Shown in pieces: positions 1 through 10,259 of a DNA stretch of 64,000 bases. This stretch comes from Sabethes cyaneus. Lineage: Eukaryota; Arthropoda; Insecta; Diptera; Culicidae. The stretch is from the NCBI RefSeq assembly GCF_943734655.1, contig NC_071355.1:53964949-54028948 (forward strand), read 5' to 3'. Below the pieces are notes generated by a model, which was not told the origin of the DNA, searched no databases, and saw nothing but the letters and a program-made list of their open reading frames with translations. Position 1 is the stretch's first letter. Every line of letters begins with the position of its first letter. Both the position numbers and the translations under genes were made by a program.

Positions 1-564
1 TGTTTTGTTTCCACGTTTACTGCTGTAGCTACCGAGAGGACCGGGAGCAAAACCGAAAGTTGCTCATCTAAAGAGCGCATTAAGAAGTTTTTCTGCGCGT
101 CAGTTTTCCTCATTGTGTTTAGTCTGTTTCTCATTGTGTGGATTTATTTCTCATTTCTGAAAGCAGTTCTGCTCATTGTGTTGAACAAAAAAAGTTGCAC
201 TTTTTGCACAATGAGTGAGGAAATAACAAGCCTGCATAAGAGTGCTATAAAACGCAGATTGTTAATTGGGTTCTCCTCCCAAATCATGGAAGTAACCCAG
301 TGTAGAAGCGTTGCCAGCGTTTCTCGGCCATGTTTATAAAACTCTGCTGTTAGGCAGTTCTTGTGTTCGAATTGACTCAAAACCTGATCAAACAACTGTT
401 CAATGCAAATTTCCAAAAAGTCAAATAATTACACTTTCAACAAAAAATATTCACATTTGGATAACACCAACTATTTATTTAGGAAGTAATGTACTCACTG
501 ATGCATAAAACTGCAAATTGTATTTCTCAGTTCATTTAAGCACTTTTCACTTATTCTCCACTTC
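1..564. other. Unassigned leader before the satellite
   Basis: No gene is recognisable. The stretch holds three copies of CTCATTGTGT between about 111 and 183 and an inverted CACAATGAG near 207, so it may be repeat-derived. Short open frames here look random. Confidence 0.4.
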
Positions 565-1392
565 TCATTTCTTACTTCTTACTTCTTATTTCTTACTTCT
601 TACTTCTTACTTCTTACTTCTTACTTCTTACTTCTTACTTCTTACTTCTTACTTCTTACTTCTTACTTCTTACTTCTTACTTCTTACTTCTTACTTCTTA
701 CTTCTTACTTCTTACTTCTTACTTCTTACTTCTTACTTCTTACTTCTTACTTCTTACTTCTTACTTCTTACTTCTTACTTCTTACTTCTTACTTCTTACT
801 TCTTACTTCTTACTTCTTACTTCTTACTTCTTACTTCTTACTTCTTACTTCTTACTTCTTACTTCTTACTTCTTACTTCTTACTTCTTACTTCTTACTTC
901 TTACTTCTTACTTCTTACTTCTTACTTCTTACTTCTTACTTCTTACTTCTTACTTCTTACTTCTTACTTCTTACTTCTTACTTCTTACTTCTTACTTCTT
1001 ACTTCTTACTTCTTACTTCTTACTTCTTACTTCTTACTTCTTACTTCTTACTTCTTACTTCTTACTTCTTACTTCTTACTTCTTACTTCTTACTTCTTAC
1101 TTCTTACTTCTTACTTCTTACTTCTTACTTCTTACTTCTTACTTCTTACTTCTTACTTCTTACTTCTTACTTCTTACTTCTTACTTCTTACTTCTTACTT
1201 CTTACTTCTTACTTCTTACTTCTTACTTCTTACTTCTTACTTCTTACTTCTTACTTCTTACTTCTTACTTCTTACTTCTTACTTCTTACTTCTTACTTCT
1301 TACTTCTTACTTCTTACTTCTTACTTCTTACTTCTTACTTCTTACTTCTTACTTCTTACTTCTTACTTCTTACTTCTTACATCTTACTTCTT
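565..1392. repeat. Heptamer satellite (TTACTTC)n, about 118 copies
   Basis: An almost invariant 7-bp unit, TTACTTC, runs for about 820 bp with very few variants (a TTATTTC near the left edge and a TTACATC near 1380). Such homogeneity points to recent amplification or ongoing slippage and unequal exchange. Because three units make 21 bp without a stop codon on this strand, the array is open in frame and produces part of a spurious long ORF. It is not a known arthropod telomere repeat (TTAGG). Confidence 0.97.
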
Positions 1393-2649
1393 ACTTGGCT
1401 TACTTCTCATTTGGCACTTCTCATTTGGCACTTCTCATTTGGCACTTCTCATTTGGCACTTCTCATTTGGCACTTCTCATTTGGCACTTCTCATTTGGCA
1501 CTTCTCATTTGGCACTTCTCATTTGGCACTTCTCATTTGGCTCTTCTCATTTGGCACTTCTCATTTGGCACTTCTCATTTGGCACTTCTCATTTGGCACT
1601 TCTCATTTGGCACTTCTCATTTGGCACTTTTCATTTGGCACTTCTCATTTGGCACTTCTCATTTGGCACTTCTCATTTGGCACTTCTCATTTGGTATTTC
1701 TCATTTGGCACTTCTCATTTGGCACTTCTCATTTGGCACTTCTCATTTGGCATTTCTCATTTGTCACTTCTCATTTGGCGCTTCTCATTTGGCACTTCTC
1801 ATTTGGCACTTCTCATTTGGCGCTTCTCATTTGGCACTTCACATTTGGCACTTCTCATTTGGCACTTCTCATTTGGCACTTCTCATTTGGCACTTCTCAT
1901 TTGGCACTTCTCATTTGGCACTTCTCATTTGGCACTTCTCATTTGGCACTTCTCATTTGTCACTTCTCATTTGGCGCTTCTCATTTGGCACTTATCATTT
2001 GGCACTTCTCATTTGGCACTTCTCATTTGGCACTTCTCATTTGGCACTTCTCATTTGGCACTTCTCATTTGGCACTTCTCATTTGTCACTTCTCATTTGG
2101 CGCTTCTCATTTGGCACTTATCATTTGGCACTTCTCATTTGGCACTTCTCATTTGGCACTTCTCATTTGGCACTTCTCGTTTGGCACTTCTCATTTGGCA
2201 CTTCTCATTTGGCACTTCTCATTTGGTACTTCTCATTTGGCACTTCTCATTTGGCACTTCTCATTTGGCACCTTTCATTTGGCACTTCTCATTTGGCACT
2301 TCTCATTTGGCACTTCTCATTGGGCACTTCTCATTTGGCACTTCTCATTTGGCACTTCTCATTTGGCACTTCTCATTTGGCACTTCTCATTTGGCACTTC
2401 TCATTTGGCACTTCTCATTTGGCGCTTCTCATTTGGCACTTATCATTTGGCACTTCTCATTTGGCACTTCTCATTTGGCACTTCTCATTTGGCACTTCTC
2501 ATTTGTCACTTCTCATTTGGCGCTTCTCATTTGGCACTTATCATTTGGCACTTCTCATTTGGCACTTCTCATTTGGCACTTCTCATTTGGCACTTCTCGT
2601 TTGGCACTTCTCATTTGGCACTTCTCATTTGGTACTTCTCATTTGGCAC
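1393..2649. repeat. 14-bp satellite ACTTCTCATTTGGC, block 1 (about 89 copies)
   Basis: The heptamer array passes directly into a 14-bp repeat ACTTCTCATTTGGC. The junction carries one ACTTGGC heptamer (1393-1399), intermediate between the two halves of the 14-mer. Variant units (GTC, GCGC, CTTATC, CTCGTT, GGTAC, CCTTTC, CATTGGG) recur in fixed order, which reveals higher-order duplication: the landmark TTTGTC occurs at 1960, 2086 and 2506, spaced 126 bp (9 units) and 420 bp (30 units). The block stops abruptly at 2649 where a MITE is inserted. Confidence 0.97.
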
Positions 2650-3054
2650 CCCAAGTAACACACAAAACAAGTTAGAAAATAATCTTCATGGAAAGTAGTC
2701 GTTTAAGAGTACTATAAACGTACCTTGAAAACATGTGTCGTTATTATTAAGGTTTTGAGATGTTTTGTGATAACATGAATTTATTTGACAGCTCATATCT
2801 AATGAATAATGTTTGTTTTTGTCAACATGTCAACACGAAGTTTTTATTATGTCTCCATTACTAAATTTAAACTACTGGAAGAACAAGCTGTAGCTTATGC
2901 TATAATAACGTATTAGAATGGTATGAAATAACCTGATACATACTTCTATCAATTGTTGTTTCATTAGACTTCAATTTTTTGCGCTTTTCTGGTAATAGAG
3001 AAGTTCTGATGTATGTAATGTTATACTATTCTATAACAAGCTGTGTTGCTTGGG
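2650..3054. mobile_element. MITE inserted in the 14-bp satellite (CCCAAG termini, 2-bp AC duplication)
   Basis: A 405-bp non-repetitive AT-rich segment interrupts the satellite. Its ends are inverted repeats starting CCCAAGTAACACA on the left and, read on the complement, CCCAAGCAACACA on the right. Removing it together with one AC restores a perfect array unit (GGC-AC-TTCTC). It encodes nothing recognisable, so it is a non-autonomous DNA element. A 2-bp target duplication that is not TA argues against Tc1/mariner. Confidence 0.85.
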
Positions 3055-3950
3055 ACTTCTCATTTGGCACTTCTCATTTGGCACCTTTCATTTGTCACTT
3101 CTCATTTGGCGCTTCTCATTTGGCACTTCTCATTTGGCACTTCTCATTTGGCGCTTCTCATTTGGCACTTCACATTTGGCACTTCTCATTTGGCACTTCT
3201 CATTTGGCACTTCTCATTTGGCACTTCTCATTTGGCACTTCTCATTTGTCACTTCTCATTTGGCGCTTCTCATTTGGCACTTATCATTTGGCACTTCTCA
3301 TTTGGCACTTCTCATTTGGCACTTCTCATTTGGCACTTCTCGTTTGGCACTTCTCATTTGGCACTTCTCATTTGGCACTTCTCATTTGGTACTTCTCATT
3401 TGGCACTTCTCATTTGGCACTTCTCATTTGGCACCTTTCATTTGGCACTTCTCATTTGGCACTTCTCATTTGGCACTTCTCATTGGGCACTTCTCATTTG
3501 GCACTTCTCATTTGGCACTTCTCATTTGGCACTTCTCATTTGGCACTTCTCATTGGGCACTTCTCATTTGGCACTTCTCATTTGGCACTTCTCATTTGGC
3601 ACTTCTCATTTGGTACTTCTCATTTGGCACTTCTCATTTGGCACTTCTCATTTGGCACCTTTCATTTGGCACTTCTCATTTGGCACTTCTCATTTGGCAC
3701 TTCTCATTGGGCACTTCTCATTTGGCACTTCTCATTTGGCACTTCTCATTTGGCACTTCTCATTTGGCACTTCTCATTTGGCTCTTCTCATTTGGCACTT
3801 CTTATTTGTCACTTCTCTTTTGTCACTTCTCATTTGTCACTTCTCATTTGGCACTTCTCATTCGTCACTTCTCATTTGTCGCTTCTCATTTGCCACTTCC
3901 CATTCGTCACTTCTCATTTGTCACTTTTCATTTGCAACTTCTCATTTAGG
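3055..3950. repeat. 14-bp satellite, block 2 (about 63 copies), decaying at its right edge
   Basis: Continuation of the ACTTCTCATTTGGC array on the other side of the MITE. Its variant order continues that of block 1 exactly. From about 3800 the units become degenerate (CATTTGTC, CATTCGTC, CATTTGCC), as expected at an array edge where homogenisation is weak. Confidence 0.95.
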
Positions 3951-4176
3951 CCATTACATATTTTAGAAAGTTTTTGTCCTTCCGATGTTGGGCCACTGAG
4001 AGGTGGGGCGAAAAAAAAACAAAGAGATTTTTTTAATCAAGCAAAATTTCCCGTAGTAAATTTTCCAAGTAAGTAAATTTAGCAAATAAATAGTAAATTT
4101 ATAAATAGCAAATAAATAGTAAATAGTAAATTTAGCCATGTAAATAAAAGCAAGTAAATTTCCCATGGAATGACCC
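3951..4176. repeat. Short AT-rich imperfect tandem repeat and flank
   Basis: Between about 4048 and 4150 the motif AGTAAATTTA and the variant AATAGCAAATAAATAGTAAA recur several times. No coding signal. Confidence 0.6.
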
Positions 4177-4256
4177 ATATGTTACTCTTGTTGACTTTTT
4201 CGGTGAGAAATAAGATTTCTTATCTCTCACCGAAAAAGTCAACAAGAGTAACATAT
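4177..4256. repeat. Near-perfect 80-bp inverted repeat (hairpin)
   Basis: The arm starting ATATGTTACTCTTGTTGAC at 4177 is repeated as its exact complement ending at 4256. The 32 outer bases pair perfectly, then one small mismatch, then TAAG/CTTA around a 4-5-nt loop. This could be the core of a foldback MITE or a replication-derived palindrome. I saw no second copy in the window. Confidence 0.9.
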
Positions 4257-4624
4257 AGAATTTCACGGTGACAAACCCCAACAATCTGTAAAATAATGTT
4301 ATAAAATATTGTTAATAGATGTCACCAACATTCTAAAGTGCTCAAATTTTGTTAGAATCTTGTGTACTTGTCTAGAAATTTACAACTTTAAAACCATTAA
4401 ACCAATTGTTCGTCTTCGACTGAGTTTCATATCAGAAGAGGATAACCCTCTAAACACTACGGAACTTCGTCCCAATAGTTTAATCATAAATTAAATTGAT
4501 TTGAAGGAAGTGTGATTAAAAATATTTAAATAAGCCCGCCCTGTCACAACTTCAAATGTGATGACAGTGCAGTGAAGGCAAAGTTACGGGCGTTTGGATT
4601 GCAAGAAGAGCTTCAATAAAATAA
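4257..4624. other. Unassigned sequence
   Basis: No coding, RNA or repeat signal that I can support. Confidence 0.4.
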
Positions 4625-5625
4625 TTCATGCCGAATTTAGGAGATTTCTTCACGTTTCTCGGTCTTGGGCTGCCGCTGTCCAGTCGCCAGTTTAACACCC
4701 GCTGCTCTAGCATCCACGTCAACAGCGCTCATCCAACGGGTACGGGATGTGCCTCGAAGTCGCCTCTGTCGGATTCTCTGCTTAATATTATTTTCGCTAG
4801 TTTCTCATGCGGCATCCGTGCTACGTGGCCAGTCCATCGCTTCACAATTTCCGCTCGTTTGTATACTTGGTATATTCCATGATTGATTTGCCTGCGCCAC
4901 ACTCCTTCATCTAATATGCCATCAAGAATTGATCGCAGGATCTTACGTTCAAAAACGCCAAGATCTCCCCTACTAACACAGTAGTTACGAAGTAGCTGTG
5001 GTAACCGATATATGTCTAATTCTGGTCATAATTAAGTTTTTGCAACTGAAAACGCTAAATTTGTGCTACTTAGGTCGTCGGTCGGTCTCTACCAAGGTAA
5101 ACAAATTCGTCAACCGCTACAAAAGTATCTCCAGCAGTTCCAACACCCGAAGGACTACCACGCTCTCTACCAAACACCATGTACTTTGTCTTGGTAGAAT
5201 TTATGGTAAGCCCTATCCTCGCAGCTTCCTCCTTAAGATGCGTGTACGCTTCTTCCACAGCTCTACGGTTAACACCGATGATGTCAATGTCATCTGCAAA
5301 CCCTAGGAGCATATGAGATTTCGTTATGATGATACCGATGATGGTTCTCTGTACGCCTGCCCTTCGAATAGCACCTTCCAATTCAATGTTGAACTGTAAA
5401 TTCGATAGTCTGTCGCCTTGCTTCAAATCATTTAAAGTCATAACCGAGGTCCGATGCCACACCCGCTATTCTGACGCTTGATTCAAAACCTTCAAGGGTA
5501 GCACGTATCAGCCTAATCAGTTTTATTGGAAAACCATGTTCAAGCATAATCTGCCACAGCTTATTTCGTTTAACTCAATCATACGCCGCCTTGAAGTCTG
5601 CAAGTTGAATTTCCGGAATTTAGGA
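4625..5625 (-). mobile_element. RTE-clade LINE fragment (RT C-terminal half and 3' region)
   Basis: On the minus strand an open stretch (5462 to 5070) reads as a reverse transcriptase palm: a DLKQGD motif, LEGAIRRAG, the catalytic LLGFADDIDIIG box and KTKYMVFGRE. Before it (5625-5463, other frames) lie remnants of FKAAYD and LEHGFP. After it (about 4990-4640) are the post-RT motifs FERKILRS, WRRQINH and WTGHVARMP. These match the larger RTE copy at 16.7-19.5 kb. The element is 5'-truncated, frameshifted several times and lacks the endonuclease, so it is dead. Confidence 0.88.
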
Positions 5626-5772
5626 AAAACATTTACAGACTGCTTTATGTGTTCATTTCTTTCGAATACAGTTTTCGTAATGAAAAATTTAAAGCCGCTA
5701 TTTTTCCCAAACAATGATTAACACCAAACCAAAAGTATTGAAATCAAGTCCGCAGTTTAAATGTTATTAAAA

Positions 5773-6027
5773 CTCGCGAAACTTTTCAAAAGGACTTAAG
5801 TAACAATGAGAGATTCTCTTCGGGTCTCTCCTCTTTCGCTTATCACGGCGATTCAAAGGCACTTTAATACATCAGCTTTGCATGAATCGGTTGCTGGCGT
5901 CACAAGCTAGCTATTCGTTAAGAAAACTTTGGTTAAAATGCATTTATGTCGCCGCAATAATTAGAAGAGAGGCATACGAAAGAGAGTCTCTCAATGTTAC
6001 TTAGGTCCTTTTGAAAAGTTTTGCGAG
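5773..6027. mobile_element. MITE with ~45-bp terminal inverted repeats, copy 1
   Basis: The left end CTCGCGAAACTTTTCAAAAG at 5773 is mirrored by the right end at 6027 on the complement (CTCGCAAAACTTTTCAAAAG). Pairing continues through AAGTAACAATGAGAG to about 45 bp per arm. The 255-bp element has no coding capacity. Confidence 0.85.
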
Positions 6028-6051
6028 AAAAGACCTAAAGCACAAATCTCA

Positions 6052-6290
6052 GACACTTTTTCAAAAGAGCGTAAGTAACAAAACAATAATAAATTATCCT
6101 CGTGTTTGCGTTGTTTCACTCATCACGGTGGTACAAGTGCACTTTAAAACATCAATTTCACATGAATTGGTTGCTGATGTCAGAGGAGGACAATGTGCTA
6201 AGAAAATTTTCTTTGAAATGCAATTATTTCGCCGTAATAATCGGACACAGGGACACCAAAGAGAGTGTCTCAATGTTACTTAGGTCCTTT
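6052..6290. mobile_element. Same MITE family, copy 2, about 25 bp downstream
   Basis: The interior matches copy 1 in order: CATCACGG, GCACTTTAA, CATGAATYGGTTGCTG, GCCGYAATAAT. The right end also carries CAATGTTACTTAGGTCCTTT. The left terminal repeat is more decayed than in copy 1. Two divergent copies in direct orientation almost back to back suggest an old tandem duplication or insertion of one beside the other. Confidence 0.8.
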
Positions 6291-8404
6291 AAGTGCCCGT
6301 AGTACCCGAGTAATGTTTTTTTTGCGTCTATCTTAAATCAAACAGGGCAACCCTAAACGTCAAATAATAAAATGTGGAATCCTAAATTTTCTGATAAAGA
6401 ATAAGCACACTAGGTTTGGACAAAATCGAGGCATTTTAAAATTTCTATAGTATAGTATTACTGTAATGACTATAAACAATCCGGAATTTGTATACGTACA
6501 GTAACAATCTATAAACATAACTCGTATCACAAAACAAACAAATCGTAACGCAACATTTCGCAGCTCAACGCCGTCAGCGTACAATACAACTGCAGCCAGG
6601 TGTCAATAAAGCACGGATTCCGCAGATTACGGAACTCGTTAATTTGCACAACTTTTAAGCTAATTAATACTCGTTCGGATTGATGGATATCTCGTCGAGG
6701 CCCAAAGTGCAGTGCAGAGTTCGAGTGCAGCGGTCGTTCGTCGCACACGAGATCCGGAATGTTTGAAAATAATTGGCTAAACCCATCACCAGGACACAGG
6801 GTGATGATGCTGGCTGGTGGCACTGCTCGCACGCTATCGCTTTGACACGTCCGTTCCACCGCCGTGCCCGTTCCGTCCGTGGTTGCAGCCTGCAGGAATG
6901 GAATGGGTTGGCTACCCGAGCGTGTCGGAAAATTTGAAGCCGAACAAGCTCATAAATTTTCCATCGTCATAACATATTTTCCTCCACTTAATCCTACTAT
7001 ATAATCCAATTCTCCAATCCGGTGCACAGTTTGTTAACACAATAAATACTGTTATTTATTGTATTCATCTTTTTCCCGGATCGGTAGTGTGCGGGTAGGG
7101 CTAGGAATCATAGGGGAAAAGGAGAGGCACGATTCATTTTATTCGAATTGGAAACGTTCGAGTGGCCACCGCACGTAGGCTACTTTCTCCCCAGGCTAGG
7201 CATCATCAATTTATTATATGCTATTCATAATATTGTAAATATAATATAAAATTATTAATGTTATCAACTTAATACCGTTTCGCAACAGCACAGCCATGCG
7301 GGCATCCGAAAGTGGGCACCCGTTAAGCTGCAGTCACGTTCACAACGCAGCCGACGCGTTCGCTCGGTTCGTTCTATCACGCAACAGTCCTCTCGTGAGG
7401 ATTATTTAGAGCGCACTCGCAGCTTCCATAGCGTATGCACACTAAATATAAAGAACCACCGGAGTGTCAAGGTAGCTGCATAATTCGTTTAAAATTTGAA
7501 AATTATACACTTAATCACAAAGACAGCGTTACCCTTAGGAGGACCACTAATTAACAGAGCGGTCGGTTGTGATTTGACAATTTAGAATATTTTTGCAGAG
7601 AGTTGCCGAATCTTATAGTGAGATATGCCCTATAAGCTTCACGAACACTTCTACCGAACAGATAAATTTCTGAATCAACGCAATGATTCGACATCAAAGA
7701 TATAATAAAAATCACTATGTCATGAATTAATCCTATAATGAAATAAAACATTTCATTATGGTTTTCTATTAGCCTCCATTCGAGGTTGTACTGTCACAAT
7801 CAATTATATCAATCGAACAATGTCGAGACGATTTTCTGGTTGACTTGACCTTTGTCTACGAATAATATACCGATTTGCCGGCATTAGTCAACTTAAGCAA
7901 AAGAACAAACACTTCCAAGTTAAACAATACAAGAAAAACACAACTCATCCCGTCTGCTACGCACTCGAAGATAATAGTGCAAGCGTTCATCAGATATTTA
8001 TTATTTCATTATCTGTCGGCGAATCGTACCATTCACACTTTGACCTTAGTTAGCTACCGAATCATTGTTTTGTCAAGCATCAAACCATCCACACAATGAC
8101 TCCCACTCACATGTACCGACTACAATGTACCATCCTGCTCCATCAGACGCTGCTGGCTAACAGCATATTTTTCCGACCAACTCTCCTTGACTCCCATTTA
8201 TCGAAATATTCTATGAAACAAAATAACAGCACGTTAGCGCCACACCACACACCCCCAACTCCGAGGACGTTCGGCTGGAACGGCTGGCTGGCTGGTGCTG
8301 GTGACTTGTCGAGCTGATAGCTTCTCACCGAGGCCTAACTAACCCCATTTTCTCAAATGATTGTTCTCTTTGTTTCTCTTTTCCGCATGCCTGCGCCCCA
8401 CCAG
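6291..8404. other. Intronic, mostly single-copy sequence upstream of the exon
   Basis: No repeat structure or coding exon is recognisable across this 2.1 kb. It ends in the splice acceptor of the exon at 8405 (a T-rich tract near 8362-8383, then CGCCCCACCAG). No upstream Ig-domain exon of the side-family gene was found here. Confidence 0.5.
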
Positions 8405-8567
8405 GAGCTGGACTACGGTACCATCATGTGCTGGGCGGACAACGCCGTCGGACAGCAGCGGGAACCGTGCGTATTCCATCTGATTGCCGCCGGGAAGCCG
8501 GAGATGCCGTACAACTGTTCGCTCGTCAACCAAACGTCCGAATCGCTGGAGGTGGACTGCACCGAAG
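8405..8567 (+). CDS. Sidestep-family receptor exon: end of last Ig domain, start of FN3
   Basis: This internal exon encodes 54 codons plus one base. It begins after a CCAG acceptor and ends at G|GTAATT, leaving phase 1. The peptide starts ELDYGTIMCWADNAVG, which is the F-strand D-Y-x-x-x-x-C motif of an Ig domain. CVFHLIAAGKP follows, the linker typical of Sidestep proteins, then the first strands of an FN3 domain (PYNCSLVNQTSESLEVDCTEG). Sidestep proteins are transmembrane cell-adhesion receptors that bind Beat proteins and guide motor axons, so this part would be extracellular. NCS and NQT are possible N-glycosylation sites. The next exon, FDGG..., joins perfectly in phase, as in Drosophila side paralogues. 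Which of the side paralogues it is cannot be decided from this fragment, so no symbol is given. Confidence 0.9.
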
Positions 8568-10259
8568 GTAATTAGATGGTCATTTATCATCCTAGGGACG
8601 ACGGGTACGAAAGTCCCGAAGTGTGAACACGATCAAAGATTAGTTACGAACCGTAGGATTGGGACTGGTATCGGGAACGGTTTGGGAGCCCGAATGATTG
8701 GACTGCCGTTCCACGAATTTATTCTGAATAGAACAGTATAGTATAATTTGTCTGTTATGATGCCCGTTGAGGGATTTGGACTTATTTGTTTGTGTGCTAA
8801 CCGGGGAAAGAAGTTGGAGAGGTCAACCGTGAGCTACATAACAAGCCAAATTGAAAATTGCTTCGTCATAATTAAAAAGGGTGCGGTTGATAGTTTACGG
8901 GATAATCGTCAGAAGACGACCTACATAAATGACACTGATATGACCAGGCAGAGGTTGAAAAATATCACGCAAAACGTGAACCTTTTATATGCTAATTACT
9001 ATAATACTACGCGATAAACAAATAATTATTACCCTGTTGATGCAACTAGCAATTTCTAGCTATTAAAGTATTAGGTATTTTAATACAAATTTACTTCGGT
9101 GGCAAAGGTCTTTAAAAATCGCACTTGCTTCAAATGCCGTCTTTCGGATTATTTTCCGAATGTGAACTGGAGACTCTCTCGTTTTGTGGGAAACACCTTC
9201 TCTTCGCCGCCCAACGATTCGACGAAAATGCCGAACAACGATCGTCGTGGCACTAAACACCAACCAACCTCGCAGCCGCAGCACGCAAGGTCACCGAGGA
9301 AAATTACCCTGCAATCAATATTGCTCCATTCGTTCGTTCGTTCGTTCGCACGTGAGATTGGTTCGCGTTCGCGGTTACAGTACCGCACGACGACGTTGTT
9401 ATTATTGCATGACCCGTCACTTCAAAGTGCTTACCGAGCGACGATAACGAGTTACGAATTTGAGCCTGTCAAACGAAGTGCCAATCATCATGCGTCTCCA
9501 TTAAAGAGTTGCAAGAGCGGAGATGGAAGTGCCTAGTGATTTGTGGAAATGAAAACAGTTTGCTGTAATTTTATCGTTTAAAGCGCAGATTGTTGTGAAA
9601 CTCTAACATTTTAGCAAAAAAAAATTAAATGGCTTTTAGAAATTTGTGAACTGTTATTTTTGAGCGATACACTTCCGCCAGTTAACTATTGTTGCTTAGA
9701 TAGTTGAGTGAGAGGCCGGATGTCACTTCGATTTTTAGCAGCCAATTGCTAGAGTTTAGAACCAAAGAGTTTAATTATTTTTGTACCAGTTTATTGTTCA
9801 TCGATGTGCCACCATTATGATAATAAAATCTTAGAAATCTTAGATAATACCGACCGTCATTTCAGACGGACACCTCAACTACCAATAATAAAAGAGGTTG
9901 ACAAAATTATATACAGAGTCCAATTAAATAAGCCATACTGAGTAACACCAGACCGTTCGTACCTTCCGCCCAGAAGAAGCCTAATTGGACGTCTGTGTAA
10001 GCTGTAAGCCATTCGATTCAACGCAATGGTCTAGACCTGCGTTTCCTAAATGGAGGCTCGCCAAAATTTAAGTTACAGCAAAATAGTATACGGAATTCCG
10101 CCAAGAAAGTTTTCGATGATAGCGGTACTATTTTCTTCAATTTCGGATACACGGCATTTCTGGCAAAGTCTAATAACCATAAATTTGAAGGTTCTTTCGT
10201 TGATCACAGTTCAATTTCACATTCTCTCGGCCGCTGACAAAAAGTGCTCAAGCTCATAG
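8568..10259. other. Intron sequence, no feature except a (CGTT)n run
   Basis: Mostly single-copy. A short (CGTT)n microsatellite lies at about 9328-9348. Small open frames near 9100-9540 overlap on both strands and have no recognisable domain. The 5' limit of the LINE that follows is not clear. Confidence 0.45.

Noticed and set aside
565..1392. Telomeric repeat
   Set aside because: The unit TTACTTC is not TTAGG or any known arthropod telomere repeat, and the array is flanked by ordinary intron-like DNA.
518..2698. 726-codon open frame
   Set aside because: It consists of satellite units and overlaps equally open frames in the other two phases; there is no domain and no start context, so it is an artefact of a stop-free repeat.
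565..3950. CRISPR-like array
   Set aside because: Units are contiguous without spacers and the organism is an animal.
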